The notes below the pieces were generated by a model. The model was given only the letters and a program-made list of their open reading frames with translations. It was not told the origin of the DNA and made no database searches. DNA of 64,000 nt from Pyramidobacter sp. YE332 (GTDB lineage Bacteria > Synergistota > Synergistia > Synergistales > Dethiosulfovibrionaceae): assembly GCF_033060595.1 (NCBI RefSeq), contig NZ_CP133038.1, forward strand, positions 1,426,001 to 1,490,000. Direction: 5' to 3'. Shown here piece by piece: positions 17,713 to 24,873 of this stretch; position 1 is the first letter of the stretch; each line of letters begins with the position of its first letter. A program made the position numbers and the translations under genes.

Positions 17713-18269
17713 CTTTCGACCTTGTTCTACCAGATTTCTTCCGACAAGGAACAACTTCCCCGGGGGGGAACGAAACGTTCCCCCCTTCAACAAGTGCAAT
17801 TTTGCGCCCATCTAAGCGCCCTAAGTTGAACTTACCCCGTCCGCTATCCCTGCGTCGCGTTTCCTGCCCAGGGGCCTCCACACTATGGACATCCTTTTAC
17901 AAGGAAGTTCTAAAACGGAACACCCCTATACTGTGAAACGCCGTACCCTTCACGCTCTGCGCGCACGGGAACGTTGATGATGAAAAGTGGCGTGTTTAGT
18001 AAACACCCCTGACGTTAAGGGGATCTTGACCAAAGACGGGGAATGAGCGGAACAGTATTCCGGTCATGGATGCGCCAACTTCAGAATTACTGAAGTCAGG
18101 TGGTTTCACCCCTAGACGGCGATGAAAGGGGTACAAGTATTGTTTGTACCCTAAGAATTACTGAGGGAACCGTCCCCTCAAGAAAAGGGTGTAGCTAATA
18201 CCGATACCCCTTCATGCCCTGCGCCCGCTCTCATGCCTCCTGATTCTCGGCCTGTGCCGGTTTTACCAT
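17713..18269. other. Non-coding stretch with a cluster of short hairpins
   Basis: No reading frame here looks like protein. From about 17990 a series of separate inverted repeats follows: 17992-18006 (GTGTTTAGTAAACAC), 18006-18022 (CCCCT/AGGGG), 18048-18062 (CGGAA/TTCCG), 18078-18096 (ACTTCAG/CTGAAGT), 18129-18151 (GGGTACAA/TTTGTACCC), 18162-18180 (TGAGGG/CCCCTCA) and 18187-18209 (GGGT/ACCC). The loop motif AGAATTACTGA occurs twice. Such an array could be a leader RNA, a packaging or recombination region, or a binding site cluster. Its function is unknown. Confidence 0.45.
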
Positions 18270-18581
18270 TCACAAGACGCTTTCTTCCGTCGAGGGCTTC
18301 ACGTCAAGTTCGCCGTTGAGGTACGCCCTTGCCAGTCGCGAATACAAAAGCTTCAGCGCCGCTTCATCTATCTCTTTATCTTCTGGCGTCTTGTCATATC
18401 GTAATCTCCTTGCGTACCTGTCAGTGTCAGTCGGGATATTTTCTTCACCTAATTCCAACGGCGGGCGGCGAGGATGCCGATACACCACATCAATGGCCAA
18501 AGTGCAATAAGAATTATCGGGAAATGTCATTTTCACGCCTAGTTCTGAACACTCTTCCAATTTCACGCCATGAATCATCAT
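18270..18581 (-). CDS. Hypothetical protein of the integrated element
   Basis: 103 residues. The start is ATG 18581 or the adjacent ATG 18578, with AAAGGAG upstream. No family is recognised. The sequence has a short beta-rich start (VKMTFPDNSYCTLAIDVVY) and a charged helical end. It is divergent from the Cro/C1-type regulator gene at 18899 across a 317-bp regulatory interval. That places it where an early or lysis-lysogeny-type gene usually lies. Confidence 0.6.
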   Translation of the reverse strand: MMIHGVKLEECSELGVKMTFPDNSYCTLAIDVVYRHPRRPPLELGEENIPTDTDRYARRLRYDKTPEDKEIDEAALKLLYSRLARAYLNGELDVKPSTEESVL

Positions 18582-18798
18582 GAGAACATTCTCCTTTCAC
18601 ACTCTCCCCGAAGAGAAAGCCGCCGTGTTACAGTACAAGCGGCCTTCTTCTCAGGCCCTCGCCCTTGCTACTGTCCTAACAGTTCCAAGGGTCTTTTTGA
18701 TGCGCCGTCCCGAATCGACGTGCTTCAATCCATCACCTCTCTTGTGTGTTATCGTCTTTCCCACTCAATTATCCGCTTTAGCAGTCGTTATGTCTTAT

Positions 18799-18842
18799 TT
18801 CACGAACAATATTATCATAGAATGTTCGTGAATGCAAGCCTT
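18799..18842. promoter_or_regulatory. Candidate operator in the divergent regulator interval
   Basis: Ten-base arms TTCACGAACA (18799-18808) and TGTTCGTGAA (18833-18842) are perfect inverted complements around a 24-bp A/T-rich centre. The site lies upstream of the Cro/C1-type gene and between divergent transcripts, so the regulator at 18899 is the likely ligand. The rest of the 317-bp interval shows no gene. Confidence 0.55.
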
Positions 18843-18846
18843 ATTA

Positions 18847-18874
18847 TTGCGAAAATGGACATTTATGATAAAAT
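18847..18874 (+). promoter_or_regulatory. Promoter of the regulator-Fic operon
   Basis: TTGCGA (18847-18852) and TAAAAT (18869-18874) are separated by 16 bp, about 25 bp before the ATG at 18899. The site sits next to the 10-bp inverted repeat, so repression by the downstream regulator is plausible. Confidence 0.5.
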
Positions 18875-18898
18875 AACGGATAGAAAGGATGTGAAACA

Positions 18899-19162
18899 AT
18901 GCCATTCAACTATAAACCGTTGTTCAAACTACTCATTGACAGAGGCATGAAGCGTGAAGACTTAAGGAAAACTGTCAATGCCTCTCGTACTACCTTCTCT
19001 AAAATGAGTAAGGGCGAATACGTGGCTCTCGAAGTGCTCGACCGCATCTGCTCCGCCCTGCGCGCGCCGATCCAGAACGTGATCGAGCACGAGCCTGCGG
19101 CCAGCGCTGAAGCCGACGAACCGGAAGCTGACCGCGAAGGGAAGGAGCAGGCTCATGATTAG
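18899..19162 (+). CDS. Cro/C1-type helix-turn-helix regulator
   Basis: An 87-residue DNA-binding protein. Residues about 5-65 form a Cro/C1-type (HTH_26-like) domain: YKPLFKLLIDRGMKREDLRK, then the recognition helix region SRTTFSKMSKGEYVALEVLDRIC. The tail is acidic and probably disordered. The ATG at 18899 follows AAAGGATG. The gene overlaps the Fic gene by 8 bp, so the two are co-translated. A regulator paired with Fic suggests autoregulation of the pair through the upstream inverted repeat. It could also be the element's maintenance repressor. Confidence 0.85.
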   Translation: MPFNYKPLFKLLIDRGMKREDLRKTVNASRTTFSKMSKGEYVALEVLDRICSALRAPIQNVIEHEPAASAEADEPEADREGKEQAHD

Positions 19163-19880
19163 CTATTCCCGCCTCGCGGAGCTGAAAGCCAGGCTCGACG
19201 CCTGCCGGCCATTGACGCCCGGAGAGCTGGAACGCCTTCGGGAACAGTTCACGATCGAGTACACCTACAACTCCAACGCCATCGAGGGCAACACGCTCAC
19301 GCTCAGGGAAACGGCGCTTGTGCTGGAAGGGATCACCATCGGCGAGAAGCCGCTGAAAGACCACCTGGAAGCCATCGGCCACCGCGACGCCTTCGCCTGC
19401 GTCGAGCGGCTCGTCTCGGAAAAAGAACCGCTGACGGAGTGGCGCATCCGGGAAATCCATTCCCTCGTACTCATGGACAGGCCGGAAGACAAGGGCCGGT
19501 ATCGGAAAGTGCCCGTCGTCATCGCTGGGGCTTTCCACACGCCGACGGAGCCGCTGCTGATCCATGAGGAAATGGCCGCCCTGCTGAGAGACTTCGCCGC
19601 CACGGACAAGAACGCGGTCGAGGCGGCGGCATTGTTCCATCTCCGCTTCGAGGGCATCCATCCCTTCATCGACGGCAACGGGCGCACGGGGCGGCTGCTG
19701 CTGAACTTCATGCTCATGCAGGCGGGCTTTCCGCCCGTCAACGTGAAATACAGCGATCGCCGCCGCTATTACGCCGCCTTTGATTCCTACTACAGAGACG
19801 GCGATTCCGCGCCGATGACCGGTCTGGTTAAGGAGTGCCTCGAGGCCCGTTTGCTGGAGTATTTGAAGGTACTGGATTGA
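19155..19880 (+). CDS. Fic-family AMP transferase with built-in inhibitory helix
   Basis: A 241-residue Fic-domain enzyme that would transfer AMP from ATP to hydroxyl groups of target proteins. The catalytic motif is intact: HPFIDGNGRTGR at about residues 172-183, with the essential His. The N-terminal inhibitory helix motif ([S/T]xxxE[G/N]) is present as SNAIEGN near residue 38, so this is a class II self-inhibited Fic and needs no separate antitoxin. The flap and beta-hairpin region (KVPVVIAGAFHTPTEP) is also clear. It overlaps the regulator gene by 8 bp. A role in stress control or in hampering competing phages is inference. Confidence 0.92.
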   Translation: MISYSRLAELKARLDACRPLTPGELERLREQFTIEYTYNSNAIEGNTLTLRETALVLEGITIGEKPLKDHLEAIGHRDAFACVERLVSEKEPLTEWRIREIHSLVLMDRPEDKGRYRKVPVVIAGAFHTPTEPLLIHEEMAALLRDFAATDKNAVEAAALFHLRFEGIHPFIDGNGRTGRLLLNFMLMQAGFPPVNVKYSDRRRYYAAFDSYYRDGDSAPMTGLVKECLEARLLEYLKVLD

Positions 19881-19907
19881 CCGCGAAGGGAAAAAGCAGA
19901 CAGTTTC

Positions 19908-19936
19908 TTGACGCGTAATTCATCTTGCACTACAAT
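19908..19936 (+). promoter_or_regulatory. Promoter of the RelB/DinJ-like gene
   Basis: TTGACG (19908-19913), a 17-bp spacer and TACAAT (19931-19936) lie 20 bp before the start codon. This is a near-consensus sigma-70 promoter giving a very short leader. Confidence 0.7.
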
Positions 19937-19955
19937 ATTTTCAGAGGTGATGAAG

Positions 19956-20219
19956 ATGAACGCGGAGAATACAACCGTCGTCAACGTCCGCATGCCGCAG
20001 CAGATCAAGCACGACGCTCAGCAGATCCTTTCCGAACTTGGCCTCAGCACCAGCGACGCCGTGCGGCTGTTCTTTCGTCAGATCGTCGATGAAGGCGGTC
20101 TTCCCTTCCAGCCGCGCCTCAGCGCCGAAACGCTTCAGGCCATGGCCGACGCGGAAGCCGGAAGACTCGAAGAAGTGACGCTCGACCAGATGAAGGCCGA
20201 ACTTGATGCGATCCATTAA
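19956..20219 (+). CDS. RelB/DinJ-family antitoxin, no partner toxin seen
   Basis: 87 residues. The N-terminal half is a ribbon-helix-helix DNA-binding fold typical of DinJ/RelB (VVNVRMPQQIKHDAQQIL, then LGLSTSDAVRLFFRQIV). The C-terminal half is the toxin-binding tail. ATG 19956 has AGAGG 8 nt upstream; ATG 19950 is too close to it. In type II systems a YafQ/RelE toxin normally follows directly, but here a terminator comes 75 bp later and no toxin frame is present. It may be an orphan regulator, an anti-addiction antitoxin, or a relic. Confidence 0.85.
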   Translation: MNAENTTVVNVRMPQQIKHDAQQILSELGLSTSDAVRLFFRQIVDEGGLPFQPRLSAETLQAMADAEAGRLEEVTLDQMKAELDAIH

Positions 20220-20294
20220 ATGAACCGTTTTCCAAAAAAACAAAAAGTCCATTCAGTTGAATATCGTGAATTTTCTGAACTAATTTGTCAGGAC

Positions 20295-20323
20295 AAGCCG
20301 CCTCTCGATCTGAGAAGCGGCTT
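20295..20323 (+). terminator. Terminator after the RelB-like gene
   Basis: The arms AAGCCGC...GCGGCTT carry an internal CTC/GAG pairing, followed by CGTTGTTTT. It also faces the convergent minus-strand block, where the stem is followed by GTCC and so is less terminator-like. Confidence 0.6.
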
Positions 20324-20349
20324 CGTTGTTTTCCGTTGGCGGCCCTTGC

Positions 20350-20577
20350 CTACAACATATTGCTGCGCTTCAGTTCGTAGATCGTGCGGATCGTTTTCTC
20401 CTCGACCATATCGCTGATGAGCTTGGCGGTCTTGCGGGTCTCTTCCTCGTCGCCGGAGCCCCCTTCGGTCGTCACGGAAATGTTGTTGTTCACGACGACG
20501 TCGCCCTTCGTTCCCTGCGCGATAACGCCTAAATCGCCGCCCGGAGTATTCCTCCTACCTCTTGAATGCGCTCCCAC
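20350..20577 (-). CDS. Small protein resembling the C-terminus of a phage tape-measure protein
   Basis: 75 residues. It has a glycine/asparagine turn (VVVNNNISVTTEGGSG), an acidic helical stretch and the end RTIYELKRSNML. That layout is what the extreme C-termini of many tail tape-measure proteins look like. No good start exists: the first candidate GTG at 20577 lies 49 bp inside the upstream gene. The simplest reading is a remnant left by a deletion that fused the early region to the far end of a tail gene. It could still be expressed by re-initiation. The identification rests on general resemblance only. Confidence 0.4.
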   Translation of the reverse strand: MGAHSRGRRNTPGGDLGVIAQGTKGDVVVNNNISVTTEGGSGDEEETRKTAKLISDMVEEKTIRTIYELKRSNML

Positions 20578-20852
20578 GCCGCCAGCATCGCGCCGTGGAC
20601 TATGGCCATGTCGTCGTCGGTCGGGGCGCGGTTGACCCTCCGGATGAACTCCCGCCCTTGCAACGGACCGGGGGAAGGAACCTGATCGTCAGGCTCCAGA
20701 ACGGCGATCTTGTCAGCTGGGGAACGCGCCTGGTACAGCGTGGCCCTCGATCCGTCCGCGAAGGTGAGCTCGGCCATGGCCATGCGGTCAAAGCTCAAGC
20801 TCAGCCCGTTCTCTTCCATCAACCGCTGAAAATCTGTTCTCTCACTCTGCAT
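20529..20852 (-). CDS. Hypothetical protein next to the terminase small subunit
   Basis: 107 residues starting at ATG 20852, which overlaps the end of the terminase gene by 11 bp; a GTG four codons upstream is the alternative. It begins MQSERTDFQRLMEENG and holds a short beta segment (MAMAELTFADGSRATLYQA) followed by helices. No family is recognised. The tight overlap shows co-translation with the terminase small subunit. It may be a phage head-packaging accessory, but nothing in the sequence proves this. Confidence 0.55.
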   Translation of the reverse strand: MQSERTDFQRLMEENGLSLSFDRMAMAELTFADGSRATLYQARSPADKIAVLEPDDQVPSPGPLQGREFIRRVNRAPTDDDMAIVHGAMLAAWERIQEVGGILRAAI

Positions 20853-21279
20853 TGCTATCAGCACTCCCGTCTCTTACACCCTTGAGGAAGACGATGAACG
20901 GATCGTCCTCGCTCCCGATCTTGCTTGTGCCGCTCGTATCGCGATACAGCTTGTCCCGCTTCTCGATCCTCCACGCCGCGGCCTTCCAGTCGCGTTCTCC
21001 GGCCAGACCGATCACCTCCATGTCGTTCCGCGTCACCTCCGCGAAAGCGATGTTCACCTCCTTCACGAAGTCGTGGAACTTGCCGCGTTTTTCCTCTTTG
21101 CCGCGCCTCAGCCAGTTGTAAAAGGTCTGCCGCGTAATCCCTGCGACTGCCGCGGCGGTTTCTATGTACACGCCGCAGCGGATCGCGTCGATGATCTTGT
21201 CCTTCACCTCTTCCGTCAGCTTTTGCGGCATACCTGCTTTAGGACGCGCCAGCTTAACGCCCTTCGGCTTGCTTCCCAT
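20842..21279 (-). CDS. Phage terminase small subunit-like protein
   Basis: 145 residues. An N-terminal helix-turn-helix (AAAVAGITRQTFYNWLRRGK, residues about 45-64) is followed by the helical segment FVKEVNIAFAEVTRNDMEVI and the family's DWKAAAWRIEKRD motif. Together these mark DNA-recognising terminase small subunits, which select the genome for packaging. ATG 21279 has a TTAGGAGG site upstream. No large terminase subunit follows, which is what satellites do when they redirect a helper phage's packaging motor. In a deletion prophage it would be a leftover. The assignment is by motif. Confidence 0.72.
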   Translation of the reverse strand: MGSKPKGVKLARPKAGMPQKLTEEVKDKIIDAIRCGVYIETAAAVAGITRQTFYNWLRRGKEEKRGKFHDFVKEVNIAFAEVTRNDMEVIGLAGERDWKAAAWRIEKRDKLYRDTSGTSKIGSEDDPFIVFLKGVRDGSADSNAE

Positions 21280-21316
21280 GGTTAAAACCTCCTAAGTACG
21301 TAAACTTTCATTCATT

Positions 21317-21655
21317 TTATCCACACTTCCGCACAGCGAGCCTTCCGCGAGGGAAAGAACACTCAGGCGGCACTTCCCGGATCAGCCGCATGGCATCCGC
21401 TCGATCGTTCGCCACACCCCGCAGCACCTCCGTTTCGCGGCCTCTCTCGTCTCTGTATACGACGGCAAACTCGGAAAGGCCCGTTTCTACGGCCTGCCAG
21501 CTTCTTACGTTAAAGACGCCGGGATCATGATCGAAGGCCCAGCGGTACGATACAAGCCCCCTCTCCGCCGCGGCTTTGTCCAGTGCGTCAAGGCGGTCTT
21601 GTGCCGCGCCGTGCCAGATGACCGTCTCTCTATCTCTCACTGCGAAATAGCTCAC
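21317..21655 (-). CDS. Hypothetical protein made of two tandem homologous halves
   Basis: 112 residues. Two related segments are visible: VSYFAVRDRETVIWHGAA-DRLDAL near the start, and FAVVYRDERGRETEVLRGVA-DRADAM about 55 residues later, so an internal duplication built the protein. GTG 21655 is 8 nt after GGAGG. An ATG at 21676 is also possible but has a weak site and would lengthen the overlap with the nuclease gene. The family is unknown. Confidence 0.55.
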   Translation of the reverse strand: MSYFAVRDRETVIWHGAAQDRLDALDKAAAERGLVSYRWAFDHDPGVFNVRSWQAVETGLSEFAVVYRDERGRETEVLRGVANDRADAMRLIREVPPECSFPRGRLAVRKCG

Positions 21656-22019
21656 CCTGAACGCCTCCGTTCTCATTCTCTACGCCCTTGCGGCGCTGTA
21701 TCGTCCTGACGACCATATCCACCAGTTCAGGCTTCTTCATCTGCGCCCAGTCGGCGTAGAAGCAGAGCCACGAGCGGGAAGCGTAGCCGTTCTGCTTGTC
21801 GTACTCGCTCTGCATGGCGGAGGGCCGGCAATGCCGCCCGCGCGTCCAGTTTCCGCCCTGGATCTCCAAAGCGACGCGCACGCGGGGCCATGCGACGTCA
21901 CTTCTCCAGAGCCGGTCAGGCCGGGCGAAGTGGTACTCAAAGAAGTACTCCTCGCCCGTCCGGCGGCTAATCTCTTCCGCAACGATCAGCTTGAGGGCGT
22001 CGCGCTGCTGATCAGTCAT
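21630..22019 (-). CDS. PD-(D/E)XK-type endonuclease-like protein
   Basis: 129 residues. The core RSDVAWPRVRVALEIQGG followed by NWTRGRHCRPSAMQSEYDK has the Asp...Glu-x-Gln pattern of a restriction-type nuclease fold. It is common in phage proteins of the DUF559/VSR-like kind. ATG 22019 has GGAGGG 8 nt upstream; an in-frame start at 22076 lacks one. It lies between the primase-helicase and the terminase small subunit, where phages often keep Holliday-junction or packaging nucleases. Its substrate is not known. Confidence 0.6.
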   Translation of the reverse strand: MTDQQRDALKLIVAEEISRRTGEEYFFEYHFARPDRLWRSDVAWPRVRVALEIQGGNWTRGRHCRPSAMQSEYDKQNGYASRSWLCFYADWAQMKKPELVDMVVRTIQRRKGVENENGGVQGELFRSER

Positions 22020-22208
22020 CCGTCTCACCCTCCAGCCATAAGTCAGGCGGTGAAATCGCCACACGATCCCTGCCAAAGTCCGCCCGCTCTCCGAACTGAT
22101 TCAGCAACGCCTGGCGAACAACTTCGGGCGAGCATCCCGCCCTTTCCGCAAGGGAAGAAATGGGGGCGGAGAATTTTTGCAGGATAAATCCCGTTTTTTC
22201 GTACTCGC

Positions 22209-24446
22209 TTAAACAACCAGGGGGGCTGTTACGCTTGTTACGCTGTTACGCTTTTCGCCTAAACCATTGGTATCACTGCTTCGGATAGGCGTAACAACAG
22301 GCGTAACAGAAGCGTAACAGCCTCGTTCTTGCCCAACCGTAACACCCGTAACAGGCGTAACGGGCGTAACAGGCGTAACAGGCGTAACAGAAAAGAGAGA
22401 GAGATTATTATCTTCTTCTTTTATAGGGGGAACTTCTTTTTCTTCGCGGCACAGGGCTGCTTCTTCTGCGAGGTAATAACTGCCGTCGCTGAACCGCTGG
22501 AGCTGGCCCGCGTCTTTGAGGCGCTTAACATACATCCGGACATTTTGCGGAGAAATTCCCGCCGCTTCCGCGATCTGCTTGGGCGACATCGGCGCGCCGG
22601 TTTCTTCCAGAGCGTCGAAGATGGCCCTCGCTGTGCCGGTTTCCTTCTCGCGGCGCTCTTTGTAGATCTCTTCCGGCGTGGAGAGACGCCAGCCCGCGGG
22701 CTTCGTCCAACGGATGGGAATATCGTCGGTACAGTTCATGTCTCGTCCCGTCCGCTCGATCACTGCCGTTTCGCGCTGTCCCTCACGCTTCAGGGCGAGG
22801 ATCGCATCCGCCGCGCTCGGTAGCCCCATGGAACCGGACAGCCCTTCCAGCATCTCACCGCTTGCCGCACCGCCTTTTTTCAGGTGGTGGACGAGAAGGA
22901 TCGGCGTATCCGTCATATCGGCCAGTGCTTTCAATGGGCCGACGGCCTTATAGTCGGCTTCGTAGGCGTTCAGGCCTTTGTCCGTGCCCGCTGGCTTCAC
23001 CTTGTTCCAGACGTCGATAACTACGAGCGAAGGGCTATTTTCAACGACCCATTCCAGCAGTAGCTCAAGCCCTCCGGCGTCGAGGCGTGGGAAGGTCGTT
23101 GTGAAGCTCATGACAGAGGGAACGCCACCCATAGGGTAGAGCAGCTGGAGCCGCTCTTTTAAACGTGCCTGAGTGTCTTCCAGAGCCGCATAGAGTACGG
23201 CCCCCTGCGTCGTCTTCATGCCAAGGAAGGGCTTTCCAGCCGCGACCGCCGCCCCCATTTGCAGAACGAGCCAGCTCTTGCCCTTCTTGGCAATCGAGGC
23301 AAGCACGGTCAGCCCCGAAGGAACAAGCCCCTCGACCGCCCACTTCTTGGCTTCGAATCTTGTGGCCATGAGCGCAGACGCGCTAATAAACTTTGGCTTG
23401 TTCCGCGTCGCTTCCGAAGCCTGCATCTTGCGCAGCATCCGCGACAGCTTCAGACGCTTCTCAAACTCCGTGCGGGCGGCCTCGAAGCCCTTGGCGAGAA
23501 CAACGTCGTTCCAGTCGATGTTGCTCTCCCCTTGGGGAATGGCTTTCAGGGCGTCGGGAATCGCGGGGCGCAGGGTATCATTTTCGTGCCCCCGTCCGCG
23601 CTTTTTCGCTTCGCCCAGCCGCACGGCATTGTAGGCGTCTTCTCCGGTTTCGCCCGCGTCGGTGGCGATGACGATCTCCCTGCCCGGGAACCGCGAAGAA
23701 AAAGCCGCCGCCACGACGGACACATTCCCCGCCCCGAAGCAGCAGATCGCGCGCGCAGAATCGCCGACAAAGCGTTTCACCGTTGCCGCAGTGGCCATGC
23801 CCTCGCAGAAGACGAGTGGCGCGTCTTTCCCGGAACACGTTCCGGCTTCCCAGTAGCCGCCCTCTTTAATGCCAAGATCGCGCTTGCCCCACTTGCCATC
23901 AGCCTTGAAGCAGTCGATCAGTTCCACGCCGACGAGCTGATCCGTCTTCGCGTCCTTCACGGGGACGATCAGCTGCCCGCGGCGGGGGATTTTCTGGTAC
24001 GGCTTCGGCAAAGCGGGGCCGCTAAAGGGAAGCACTCGCAACGCAAGGCCTGTTACATCGATCCGCTTGGCTTTCAGGTATTCATGGCTCTGCACGTCTT
24101 TCTCCGTCGCCATCTCCCACACGGCACGGGCCGCCTCGATCTTTTCCCTCTCCGCTGCTGCGGCTTTGGCGTCCCGCTCTTTCCTCGAGGAAGAAGAAGT
24201 CCCGCCGCCCGCGTATTCCGGCGCTGGAACGCCCAGACGGCCGGCAAGGTCAGTCAGCGTGCCGCTCTCGTCGGTACCAAGATCGTGCCAGCAGCCTTTT
24301 TCAAAGTTGACCGTAAAGGAGGGGCTGCGGTCTTCCCGCAGCGGCGAGCTCATGACCACCTCGTCTCCGCCTCTCCTTAGCTTCTCGACTCGAGACTCGA
24401 CGTGCTTCTCGAACCACGCGGCGTTCATGTCTCGCTGGCTAAGCAT
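22209..24446 (-). CDS. Primase-helicase replication protein of the element
   Basis: A 745-residue multidomain protein. Residues about 25-75 resemble the start of a CHC2-like primase without the zinc cysteines (SPLREDRSPSFTVNF). Residues about 205-270 form a TOPRIM fold (LVFCEGMATA, later IVIATDAGETG). Residues about 370-560 form a RepA/DnaB-type ATPase with Walker A-like ASIAKKGKSWL, Walker B SLVVIDVW and a VHHLKK motif. A winged helix follows near 610-670. The C-terminal ~60 residues are VTP repeats encoded by an array of CGTAAC units. It would prime and unwind the element's own DNA. It corresponds functionally to the pri-rep genes of satellites and P4-like elements. ATG 24446 was chosen over GTG 24449. 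Confidence 0.85.
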   Translation of the reverse strand: MLSQRDMNAAWFEKHVESRVEKLRRGGDEVVMSSPLREDRSPSFTVNFEKGCWHDLGTDESGTLTDLAGRLGVPAPEYAGGGTSSSSRKERDAKAAAAEREKIEAARAVWEMATEKDVQSHEYLKAKRIDVTGLALRVLPFSGPALPKPYQKIPRRGQLIVPVKDAKTDQLVGVELIDCFKADGKWGKRDLGIKEGGYWEAGTCSGKDAPLVFCEGMATAATVKRFVGDSARAICCFGAGNVSVVAAAFSSRFPGREIVIATDAGETGEDAYNAVRLGEAKKRGRGHENDTLRPAIPDALKAIPQGESNIDWNDVVLAKGFEAARTEFEKRLKLSRMLRKMQASEATRNKPKFISASALMATRFEAKKWAVEGLVPSGLTVLASIAKKGKSWLVLQMGAAVAAGKPFLGMKTTQGAVLYAALEDTQARLKERLQLLYPMGGVPSVMSFTTTFPRLDAGGLELLLEWVVENSPSLVVIDVWNKVKPAGTDKGLNAYEADYKAVGPLKALADMTDTPILLVHHLKKGGAASGEMLEGLSGSMGLPSAADAILALKREGQRETAVIERTGRDMNCTDDIPIRWTKPAGWRLSTPEEIYKERREKETGTARAIFDALEETGAPMSPKQIAEAAGISPQNVRMYVKRLKDAGQLQRFSDGSYYLAEEAALCREEKEVPPIKEEDNNLSLFSVTPVTPVTPVTPVTGVTVGQERGCYASVTPVVTPIRSSDTNGLGEKRNSVTSVTAPLVV
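22228..22388. repeat. Iteron-like array at the 3' end of the primase-helicase gene
   Basis: Twelve copies of CGTAAC (usually GCGTAACA) fall in 161 bp. Three are inverted (22228, 22237, 22245). Nine are direct (22290, 22302, 22313, then six at exactly 9-bp intervals from 22338 to 22383). An A/T-rich stretch follows at 22390-22440. The array encodes the VTP repeats in the protein tail. Short repeats in two orientations beside an A/T-rich zone at the end of a rep gene are how plasmid and satellite origins look, so this is a candidate origin. Confidence 0.6.
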
Positions 24447-24873
24447 CACTCGCCGCCCCCTTCCCCGCGCCGATCAAAATGTATTTCCCTTCAATGGCCA
24501 GTACTGGCCAGCCGTCGGCGCGCAGATATCCCATGATACGCGCCAGCTCATCAGGCGATACGCCCGGAACGGCCTCTACGGCATCCCCGCGAAGGAGAGA
24601 TTGAAGCACGGCCCGCTTTCTCTTAATGTCTTCCGGCGTCTGCTCCAAAGAGTAGCGCGCCAGCCCGGATACGCCACCGACGTCAACCATCTCTGTTCTT
24701 ATGGGGAAGCCAAAGTCGTTCCGCAGCTCGCTGATACGGGCCGCCAGCCGCCGCACTCCGTAAAGCGCCTGCGCTTCGTCCTGCGTCAGCGTCCTGCCGC
24801 TTTTCAGGTGGCGCAGCACAAGCGCCCGCTGCGTTCTCGCCGCTGCTTTATTGATACTTTCCTGCGCGCTCAT
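24439..24873 (-). CDS. Helix-turn-helix protein upstream of the primase-helicase
   Basis: 144 residues. The N-terminal region LRHLKSGRTLTQDEAQALYG followed by VRRLAARISELRNDFGFPI is a winged-helix-type domain widely found in small phage proteins of replication modules. It overlaps the next gene (primase-helicase) by 8 bp and the previous one by 4 bp, so the three are co-translated. It may be a replication accessory or origin-binding factor, by position only. Confidence 0.65.
   Translation of the reverse strand: MSAQESINKAAARTQRALVLRHLKSGRTLTQDEAQALYGVRRLAARISELRNDFGFPIRTEMVDVGGVSGLARYSLEQTPEDIKRKRAVLQSLLRGDAVEAVPGVSPDELARIMGYLRADGWPVLAIEGKYILIGAGKGAASDA

Noticed and set aside
17645-17936. 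Small open frames on both strands (78 and 92 codons)
   Set aside because: Low-complexity Pro/Arg composition, no ribosome-binding sites, and they cover a repeat and hairpin region.
17990-18215. Retron msr-msd or group II intron from the hairpin cluster
   Set aside because: There is no reverse transcriptase gene in the element, and no intron domain V sequence is seen.
22228-22388. CRISPR array
   Set aside because: The units are 6-9 bp without spacers and lie inside a gene, so they are iteron-like repeats and not CRISPR. No other CRISPR-like array was seen in the window.
22338-22388. VTP repeats as a functional protein-only feature
   Set aside because: Copies continue in the inverted orientation at 22228-22250, where the peptide differs, so the DNA repeat itself is the better explanation.
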